The translations under genes were made by a program, and so were the position numbers. Below the pieces are notes generated by a model that saw only the letters and a program-made list of their open reading frames with translations, ran no database searches and was not told the DNA's origin. Below, in pieces: positions 1 to 4,899 of a stretch of DNA of 6,092 nucleotides (positions are counted from its first letter, which is position 1; the number at the start of each line of letters is the position of its first letter). Source of the stretch: Phycisphaerales bacterium (GTDB lineage Bacteria; Planctomycetota; Phycisphaerae; SM23-33); contig PMBX01000193.1 of the NCBI GenBank assembly GCA_003153915.1, forward strand, positions 1 to 6,092, given 5' to 3'.

Positions 1-380
1 AGGGCACGCGGGTTAGCGACCAAAGGCCAGAAGGCCCCTAAATGGATTTCCGGTATTCCAGTAGAAATAGACCTGATGGCTCAGAACCCGCGTACTCTAC
101 GTAACTTTGAAAAGAGGTTTCTGCGGGACGTAGCCCCGCCCTACGAGTTCCTGGTTGCGGGCCGTTTTCCCGGTTCCTTGTTCCGTGCTTTGCAATGCCG
201 GCGTGCGATGGGCGTTGAACCATAGGCAAGGTGTCGGGCAAATCTCGCACAAAAGGCTTCTTGGAAGCGGCTTGTCCGGCGGCTAGAATTCCGGTAACAG
301 GCTCAGGCGTTGTGGCGCGTCGCCTTGGCGGTTCGATGGCGACGCCCTCCGCCACGGAAGTAAAAGGAACATAATCAGTC
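1..380. other. Unassigned region upstream of the PL2-like gene
   Basis: I see no gene I can name in this stretch. On the + strand, frame 1 is open from base 1 to a TAG at 223-225, giving 74 codons that could be the end of an upstream protein. The translation (for example the segment LRNFEKRFLRDVAPPYEF) matches no family I recognise, and an open frame of this length is not rare in GC-rich DNA. The opposite strand is also open over 38-448, but its product is arginine- and proline-rich, unfamiliar, and runs into the start of the next gene. Around 97-145 there are competing short inverted repeats: GCGGG (123-127) with CCCGC (135-139), CGTAG (129-133) with CTACG (141-145), and CTACGT (97-102) with ACGTAG (128-133). 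This pattern fits an intergenic structured repeat better than coding sequence. Confidence 0.4.
261..289 (+). promoter_or_regulatory. Candidate sigma70-type promoter for the pectinolysis genes
   Basis: A TTGGAA hexamer (261-266, four of six consensus positions) lies exactly 17 bases before TAGAAT (284-289, five of six). Transcription would begin near 296, leaving a leader of about 85 bases before the ATG at 381. The inverted repeat GCTTC-TTG-GAAGC (256-268) overlaps the -35 box and could be an operator half-site pair. Planctomycete promoters are poorly characterised, so this is only a pattern match. Confidence 0.35.
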
Positions 381-2042
381 ATGGCCATCGACCAAGTTTC
401 GCGCGTAACTTCCACGGCGTCCTCGTCCCAACCCAGCCATCCCTCCAACCAGGCCGACCGTTACATCCAGGCCGTGCAGGCGTTTGCCGACCAGGTCCTG
501 CGATACGGATTGGACCGCTACGGCGCCAAGCAGACGCCGTTGATAGTGGACGGCTTGAAGATCGAATCGCTTCGCCCGGTGGAGTGGAGCTTCTACGACA
601 GCGGCCGCGAGTATCGCTGGATATACAGCGACCAGCTCAGCCAGCACATCCTGTTTCGCACGCTGGAGGGCCTCAGCCTGCTGACGGGACAAAATCAATA
701 CGTCAACACTGCCGCCGCGGCGCTGCGATATGCCTTCGACAACCTACAGGGACGTTCCGGGCTGTACTACTGGGGCGGCCACACCGCCTGGGACGTGGCC
801 AACGATTATTGGGTGGGGCTGCGTTGGCAGCCGGGCACCAAGGCCAACCCGATCCACGAGATGAAGTTCCACCTTCCGTACTACGACTTCATGTGGCGGC
901 AGGACGCCAAGGTCACGCAGCGGTATCTGGAGCGGTTCTGGGCCGGGCACATCGGCAACTGGACCAACCTAGACATGGACCGCCATGCCGAGATCAATGG
1001 TCCGCCTGACCGCCCCCTGTGGGTGGAGCCATACCCCGAACCGCCGGTGTTCTTCGACGGCCAGGGATTGACGTTCCGCAACATCGGCACGGACCTTATC
1101 TACGCGGGCGTATTCCTGCACCTTCGTACGGGTAAGCAGGAACCGCTGACCTGGGCGATTCACATGGCGAACCGCTTCGTCCAGACGCGAGACCCCAAGA
1201 CCGGACTGGGTGGCTTCCAGTACAGTTGTCGCCAGCCGGACCGGGCGATGGAACAGTTCGGGGCGCAACTCCCCGGCCACCGGGTGCTGGAAGGAACGAT
1301 TGTCTGCCCGACGCCCACCCGCATGTTTGCCGGAATGCTTCTGCGGCTGGGCGCGATGCTGGGCGATAAGGGCGCCGTGCTGACAAAATGGGGCATCGAG
1401 GAGTTGGTGGCCCTGGTACGGAACGCCTACGACGAGCGGACCAAATCCTTCCCACCGATGCTCACCGACGGAACGAACCTCTCGGACCTGGTCTTTGAGA
1501 AGGAAGGTTACTACGGCAGGGCCGGCGGCCGCCTGTCGGGAGACGAGGCGGACATGTCCTTCGCCCGCGTCTATCTTCAGGGCTGGGTCGCCAGTGGGGA
1601 TGAACAGTTGTGGCGCGCCGCCAGGGGAGTGGCGATGACCTGCGGTCTTGGCGACATCGGAGCTACTCCCAAGGACGCACCCAGGCTGAACCTTCAAACC
1701 ATGGTGGATGAATCTTCCGCCATTTACCTGTTGCTGGAACTGAACCGCCTCACGGGACACAAGGACTGTCTCCTGGCGGCCCAGAGGGTGGCCGACAACA
1801 TCCTGTCCAGGCAGGTCGTCCGTAACCTTTTTGTCTCCGACCGCCGCAGCTTGTATGCCCAGCTTAATCCAAGGCAACCGCTGGCACTGCTTCACCTGGC
1901 CGCGGCGCTGCGAGGGCGCAACGAACAGATCGCCGACGATCTCGATGGCCGGCGGGCCTTCCTTGCCGCCAAAACCAGGCCCACGGACCTCCACTACATC
2001 CATGATTTCCGGCGGATCTACAGCCAACTTAGGCCGGAGTAG
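381..2042 (+). CDS. PL2-like pectate (exo-polygalacturonate) lyase, cytoplasmic
   Basis: The 553-residue product resembles polysaccharide lyase family 2, whose members cut polygalacturonate by beta-elimination and whose PelW-type branch works in the cytoplasm on imported oligogalacturonides. Family length is about 540-570. Conserved-looking blocks are TPLIVDGL (52-59), YYWGGH (129-134), HEMKFHLPYYDFMW (159-172), LDMDRH (197-202), FFDGQGLTFRNIGTDLIYAG (224-243) and RDPKTGLGGFQYS (270-282). H134, E160, R201 and H202 are candidates for the metal-binding His/Glu/His set and the catalytic Arg; as I recall the Yersinia enzyme (H109, E130, R171, H172), the Glu-to-Arg-His spacing of 41 is identical. 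R301 may match a second active-site Arg. No signal peptide is present: residues 1-25 are a polar Ser-rich tail. An in-frame TAA at 372-374 blocks any upstream start, and AAGGA (364-368) is a fair ribosome site. The alternative is another alpha-helical-barrel glycan enzyme. Confidence 0.75.
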   Translation: MAIDQVSRVTSTASSSQPSHPSNQADRYIQAVQAFADQVLRYGLDRYGAKQTPLIVDGLKIESLRPVEWSFYDSGREYRWIYSDQLSQHILFRTLEGLSLLTGQNQYVNTAAAALRYAFDNLQGRSGLYYWGGHTAWDVANDYWVGLRWQPGTKANPIHEMKFHLPYYDFMWRQDAKVTQRYLERFWAGHIGNWTNLDMDRHAEINGPPDRPLWVEPYPEPPVFFDGQGLTFRNIGTDLIYAGVFLHLRTGKQEPLTWAIHMANRFVQTRDPKTGLGGFQYSCRQPDRAMEQFGAQLPGHRVLEGTIVCPTPTRMFAGMLLRLGAMLGDKGAVLTKWGIEELVALVRNAYDERTKSFPPMLTDGTNLSDLVFEKEGYYGRAGGRLSGDEADMSFARVYLQGWVASGDEQLWRAARGVAMTCGLGDIGATPKDAPRLNLQTMVDESSAIYLLLELNRLTGHKDCLLAAQRVADNILSRQVVRNLFVSDRRSLYAQLNPRQPLALLHLAAALRGRNEQIADDLDGRRAFLAAKTRPTDLHYIHDFRRIYSQLRPE

Positions 2043-2128
2043 CGTTCCTGCTTCGGTGGCGGCGATTTGCCCACCATGACAAACAAGCCGTGGTTCATGC
2101 AGGGTTTCCCGCCTGGAGCTAACGTTTA
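2043..2128 (+). other. Intergenic gap with in-frame open extension after the lyase stop
   Basis: This 86-base gap separates the lyase from the aldo/keto reductase. There is no terminator-like hairpin, so the two genes are probably co-transcribed. The lyase reading frame stays open after its TAG (2040-2042) until a TAA at 2127-2129. That frame includes an ATG at 2076 which would give a 17-residue peptide (MTNKPWFMQGFPPGANV). Its stop overlaps the reductase start by one base in TAATG, an arrangement typical of translational coupling. GGAG at 2115-2118 serves the reductase. A real small gene cannot be shown from this alone. Confidence 0.3.
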
Positions 2129-3064
2129 ATGCAGTACACCATACTGGGTCGAACGGGGCTGAAAGTCAGCGTCCTGGGACTAGGCTGCGGAGGCCCCAGC
2201 CGCCTGGGGCGCAAGACCGGACGGAACGAGGAAGAATCCGTCGCCGTGGTGCGGCGGGCCATTGACGCGGGCATCAACTTCCTCGACACGGCGGAGTCCT
2301 ACGGCACGGAAGGCTTCATCGGCAAGGCCATCGCCGGCCTCCCGCGCGAGAGGATCGTCCTGTCCACCAAGAAGACCGTTTCGCGCAAGGGCGTGATGGC
2401 CCCGCCGGAGGAAGTCCCCGCCAGCGTGGAGGCTTGTTTATCACGGCTGGGGACTGACTATATCGACGTGCTGCACATGCACAACGTCCGGCCTGGCGAA
2501 TATGAATACGTCCGCGATGTCCTTGTGCCCCAAGTCAGAAAACTTCAGCAGGCGGGCAAGGTACGGTTTATCGGGATCACCGAGGATTTCGATGGCGACA
2601 GTTCGCACACGATGCTTCGCCGCGCCCTGGGCGACGACTGCTGGGACGTTTTCCTGCTGGGTTACAACCTGGTCAACCAGTCGGCCGCCCGGACGGTATT
2701 TCCAGATGCGATCCGCAAGGGCGTCGGCACGTTGGTTATGTACGCCCTGCGATGGGCGCGTCGAACGGCAGAGGCGCGGGGGGAACTGGCCAGGCAACTG
2801 ATCGCCCAGTCCCGCATGGATCCCTCCGCCGCCGGCCAAGACGATCCGCTGGGTTTCCTGGTCCATCCCGGAGGGGCTTCTTGCCTGGTGGAGGCGGCGC
2901 TGCGATTCTGCCGGTATAGCCCGGGCGTGAACGTGACGCTATCGGGCACCGGCGACGCCTCGCACGCCGAAGCCAACGCACGTATGATCGAAGGCCCGCC
3001 ACTGCCCGCTGAGGACATGGCCCGCCTGGAGAGGCTTTTTGAGAAAGTGGACCATATCCCTTGA
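2129..3064 (+). CDS. Aldo/keto reductase family oxidoreductase
   Basis: The 311-residue product is an NAD(P)H-dependent (beta/alpha)8-barrel aldo/keto reductase, which interconverts carbonyls and alcohols in the cytoplasm. The N-terminus has the typical MQYTILGRTGLKVSVLGLG opening, then GINFLDTAESYG (48-59). The catalytic tetrad appears complete: D53, Y58, K81 in LSTKK, and H118 in DYIDVLHMH. RFIGIT (146-151) forms a later barrel strand, and LSGTGDASHAEANAR (271-285) corresponds to the usual C-terminal cofactor-phosphate-binding segment. Length is normal and no ferredoxin domain is attached. The start is supported by GGAG at 2115-2118, ten bases before the ATG. Sitting between two pectate lyase genes, it may reduce a galacturonate-derived keto-uronate or another released sugar, but the substrate cannot be read from the sequence and related proteins often act on unrelated carbonyls. 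Confidence 0.9.
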   Translation: MQYTILGRTGLKVSVLGLGCGGPSRLGRKTGRNEEESVAVVRRAIDAGINFLDTAESYGTEGFIGKAIAGLPRERIVLSTKKTVSRKGVMAPPEEVPASVEACLSRLGTDYIDVLHMHNVRPGEYEYVRDVLVPQVRKLQQAGKVRFIGITEDFDGDSSHTMLRRALGDDCWDVFLLGYNLVNQSAARTVFPDAIRKGVGTLVMYALRWARRTAEARGELARQLIAQSRMDPSAAGQDDPLGFLVHPGGASCLVEAALRFCRYSPGVNVTLSGTGDASHAEANARMIEGPPLPAEDMARLERLFEKVDHIP

Positions 3065-3157
3065 TGGTCGGGCAACGAAACGGAAATACCTGTCCACCAG
3101 GGGCGTTGAGCTTGAAGAATGGTCGAGGTCGAGGGCGAAATGTTCTTTCGATTTTGT

Positions 3158-3171
3158 CTGTGCATGCACAG
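3158..3171. promoter_or_regulatory. Perfect 14-base palindrome, possible operator
   Basis: CTGTGCATGCACAG is an exact dyad lying 58 bases before the start of the secreted pectate lyase. An outer pair TTCGA (3147-3151) and TCGAA (3174-3178) flanks it, giving a nested inverted repeat. Size and position suit a dimeric regulator binding ahead of the lyase gene. A weak hairpin in the mRNA is the alternative; no T-run follows, so it is not an intrinsic terminator. Confidence 0.35.
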
Positions 3172-3215
3172 GCTCGAAGGAACCGCTCCATTATCGTTGG
3201 CAACCATGACAGACC

Positions 3216-3221
3216 AAGGAG
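3216..3221 (+). promoter_or_regulatory. Strong ribosome binding site that fixes the PL1 start
   Basis: AAGGAG lies seven bases upstream of the ATG at 3229, the best Shine-Dalgarno match in the window. It selects this ATG over the longer open frame, and translation from here begins directly with a signal peptide. Confidence 0.8.
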
Positions 3222-3228
3222 AACCCCA

Positions 3229-4638
3229 ATGCCAGTCGCGATGCATCGAAAAGCAGCGTCTCTGTTGATCGCAATCTCCGCCCTGGCGGCGATGGCGGCC
3301 CTCTGCCAGGCGCAGAAACCCTTACCGGCCTTTCCGGGCGCCGGGGGCGCTGGGGCCTTCGTCTCCGGGGGGCGTGGAGGTGACGTCTACCATGTGACGA
3401 CGCTGGACGACTCCGGTCCAGGCTCACTGCGAGAGGGGATCGGCAGCGCCAACGGGCCTCGGACGATCGTCTTCGACATCGGCGGGGTCATCGTGCTAAA
3501 TAAAGATATTTCCGTCAACAAGCCAAACATTACCATAGCCGGCGAGACCGCGCCCGGGCAGGGGATTTGCATGATTCACTTCGGGATGCTCGTATCGGGT
3601 CCCAATGTGATTCTTCGCCACGTTCGTGTCCGGCCTGGCGACGCAAAGAAAGGCGACGCTGAGCAAGGAGGTTTCTTCGACGACTCCATCAGCTTGTGGG
3701 GTTCGCGGATTATCGTGGACCATTGCTCGGCTTCGTGGAGCATCGACGAGAACCTCAGTTCCGCCGATCCGAACTTCCACGAGGTGACCATGCAGAATTG
3801 CATCATTTCCGAGGGCTTGTTCCATACCGGCCTATGGCACGGCATGTACAAGGACATCCCTGGACACGCGATGGGCAGCCTCATCAAGCCCGTCAGAGGC
3901 GGCAACGGGTCGATTTCCATCCTTCGCTGTCTCTATGCCTCCAACGTCCAACGCAATCCCGCCGTCGGGTCTTACACGAAGGACCAAGCCGTGGAACTGG
4001 ACTTCCGCAACAACGTGATCTACAACTGCCAGGCCAACGGATATACCAGCGGCGATAGCAAGTCGGTGCATATCAACTATGTGGGCAACTGCATCATCGC
4101 CGGTCCGGTCACCAATGAACGGGCCAAAAACGCCGCCTTCGTCGCCCATGCGAGCAACAACGTGTCGATCTACCAGACAGGCAACAAGATCGACTCTAAC
4201 CGCAACGGCAAGTGGGATGGCGTGGACACCGGTTGGGAGATGATAAAGGGGGAATATAAGCGGTGCGAGACTCCCTTCCCCCTGGCCGCCGCTGCCACCG
4301 ACACCGCCGACGACGCCTACAAACATGTGATCGCCGATGCCGGGGCGATGCCTTGGAATCGCGACAGCGTGGATGCCCGAATTATTCAGGACCTTATCAA
4401 GGGAACCGGAAAGATCATCGACTCCCAAAATGACGTGGGCGGGTATCCCAAGCTTCCAACTGTCAGCCGGCCTGCCGGCTTCGATACCGACGGCGACGGA
4501 ATGCCCGATGCCTGGGAGAAGGCCAACGGTTGCGATCCCAAGGTCGCCGACAACAAGGGCGATACCAACGGCGACGGGTATACCAACCTGGAGAAGTATC
4601 TCTTCTCCATCTCCGCTACCGCCGCGGCTAAAAAGTAG
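3229..4638 (+). CDS. Secreted pectate lyase, PL1-type right-handed beta-helix
   Basis: The 469-residue product should cleave polygalacturonate by calcium-dependent beta-elimination outside the cytoplasm. Residues 1-28 are a Sec signal peptide (positive HRK, hydrophobic 11-25, probable cleavage near CQA-Q). The mature start PAFPGAGGAGAFVSGGRGG (33-51) and VYHVTTLDDSGPGSLREGI (53-71) are typical of PL1 lyases. Beta-helix rungs follow, including TIVFDIGGVI (79-88) and NITIAGETAPGQG (100-112). FDDSISLWGSRIIVDHCS (150-167) with ASWSIDE (168-174) holds likely calcium ligands (D164, D173, E174); HAMGSLIK (213-220) and QRNP (241-244) hold the likely catalytic Lys220 and Arg242. DSNRNGKWDGVD (322-333) and FDTDGDGMPDAWE (418-430) plus DTNGDGYTNLEKY (445-457) are calcium-binding loops, the latter pair forming a C-terminal thrombospondin-3/EF-hand-like module. 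The Arg usually found just after RNP is Ala245. AKR and PL2-like genes upstream support pectin breakdown. Confidence 0.9.
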   Translation: MPVAMHRKAASLLIAISALAAMAALCQAQKPLPAFPGAGGAGAFVSGGRGGDVYHVTTLDDSGPGSLREGIGSANGPRTIVFDIGGVIVLNKDISVNKPNITIAGETAPGQGICMIHFGMLVSGPNVILRHVRVRPGDAKKGDAEQGGFFDDSISLWGSRIIVDHCSASWSIDENLSSADPNFHEVTMQNCIISEGLFHTGLWHGMYKDIPGHAMGSLIKPVRGGNGSISILRCLYASNVQRNPAVGSYTKDQAVELDFRNNVIYNCQANGYTSGDSKSVHINYVGNCIIAGPVTNERAKNAAFVAHASNNVSIYQTGNKIDSNRNGKWDGVDTGWEMIKGEYKRCETPFPLAAAATDTADDAYKHVIADAGAMPWNRDSVDARIIQDLIKGTGKIIDSQNDVGGYPKLPTVSRPAGFDTDGDGMPDAWEKANGCDPKVADNKGDTNGDGYTNLEKYLFSISATAAAKK

Positions 4639-4681
4639 TCCGGCCAGACTTGCGATAGACGAACAAAAAAATCGGAACCGG
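4639..4681. other. Short spacer after the PL1 gene with an A-run
   Basis: This stretch contains seven consecutive A residues at 4664-4670, left of the palindromic element. On the opposite strand they would form a T-run after the element's hairpin, though about 18 bases away. No gene is visible. Confidence 0.3.
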
Positions 4682-4783
4682 GCTGGGTGCCATGCTCATG
4701 GCTCGGCCATGAGCATGGCTGTGTTTTTTCATTTTTTGCAGCACTCATGGCCACGTGGCTATGCCATGGCCATGGCACCCTGC
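4682..4783. repeat. GCCATG-rich palindromic element with terminal inverted repeats
   Basis: The element is bounded by GGGTGCCATG (4685-4694) and its exact reverse complement CATGGCACCC (4771-4780); allowing one mismatch the ends extend to 4682 and 4783. Inside are a 14-base-arm hairpin (4689-4719), the palindrome GCCACGTGGC (4750-4759) and the 16-base palindrome TGCCATGGCCATGGCA (4762-4777). CATGGC occurs five times (4697, 4714, 4746, 4765, 4771) and GCCATG four times (4689, 4706, 4763, 4769). Such density of one hexamer and its complement does not arise by chance. It looks like a REP- or MITE-like intergenic repeat. I associate similar elements with planctomycete spacers from memory, and that association is untested here. 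Confidence 0.65.
4689..4737 (+). terminator. Rho-independent-like terminator after the PL1 gene
   Basis: GCCATGCTCATGGC (4689-4702) and GCCATGAGCATGGC (4706-4719) form a perfect 14-pair stem with a three-base TCG loop. Two T6 runs follow at 4724-4729 and 4732-4737. The first begins four bases past the stem, slightly farther than in a textbook terminator. It lies 50 bases after the PL1 stop and 163 before metK, so it would end the pectinolysis transcript and insulate metK. Confidence 0.65.
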
Positions 4784-4857
4784 GGATAACCGGCCACAAA
4801 GCTCTTAGAAGGCATCTTGTTATCCCCTCGACGTATCGCTAGGATAATCGGCTTATC
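4784..4857. repeat. Alternating GGATAA/TTATCC repeats in the metK leader
   Basis: GGATAAC (4784-4790), its exact complement GTTATCC (4819-4825), GGATAA (4842-4847) and TTATC (4853-4857) alternate in orientation over 74 bases. Neighbouring copies can pair, and the copy at 4842-4847 could pair with either side. The middle copies overlap the candidate metK promoter. They could be operator half-sites, or alternative stems if transcription starts upstream. It does not match a SAM riboswitch class that I can recognise. Confidence 0.4.
4817..4845 (+). promoter_or_regulatory. Candidate metK promoter
   Basis: TTGTTA (4817-4822) stands 17 bases before TAGGAT (4840-4845). Each hexamer matches four of six sigma70 consensus positions. 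Transcription would start near 4852, giving a leader of about 48 bases. A GATAAT at 4843-4848 is a better -10 by sequence but would need a 20-base spacer. The assignment rests on pattern and position only. Confidence 0.35.
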
Positions 4858-4899
4858 TGTCCGGGGCGGGTGGAACAAACCGAAAGGATTAAAGACACC

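Larger units (their letters stand above)
3065..3228 (+). other. Spacer between reductase and secreted lyase genes
   Basis: The 164-base spacer has no clear terminator and no convincing -35/-10 pair, so the downstream gene may be read from the upstream promoter or from a non-consensus one. The frame of the secreted lyase is open back to the TTG at 3061, but that extension lacks family resemblance and would bury the signal peptide. The main object is the palindrome at 3158-3171. Confidence 0.5.

Noticed and set aside
38..448. 136-codon open frame on the minus strand
   Set aside because: It overlaps the start of the lyase gene and its ribosome site, is low-complexity and Arg/Pro-rich, and spans small inverted repeats. 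No domain is recognisable.
969..2027. 352-codon open frame on the minus strand
   Set aside because: It lies wholly opposite the PL2-like lyase, its product has no recognisable family pattern, and long antisense frames are expected in GC-rich genes.
3061..3228. 56-residue N-terminal extension of the PL1 lyase from a TTG at 3061
   Set aside because: The strong AAGGAG at 3216-3221 precedes the ATG at 3229, which starts a clean signal peptide. The extension has no family resemblance and overlaps the reductase stop.
3292..3318. Lipoprotein signal (Cys26 in AALCQAQ)
   Set aside because: Leu directly before Cys does not fit a lipobox, which needs a small residue there. A Sec signal peptidase I site fits better.
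3832..4428. 198-codon open frame on the minus strand
   Set aside because: It is a shadow of the PL1 gene; the + strand product has clear family motifs throughout.
4682..4783. CRISPR array or insertion sequence
   Set aside because: There are no regularly spaced direct repeats with unique spacers and no transposase; the pattern is palindromic.
4784..4899. SAM riboswitch before metK
   Set aside because: I cannot find the conserved core of SAM-I, SAM-II or SAM/SAH types. Only short alternating repeats are visible, and the likely leader is too short for SAM-I.
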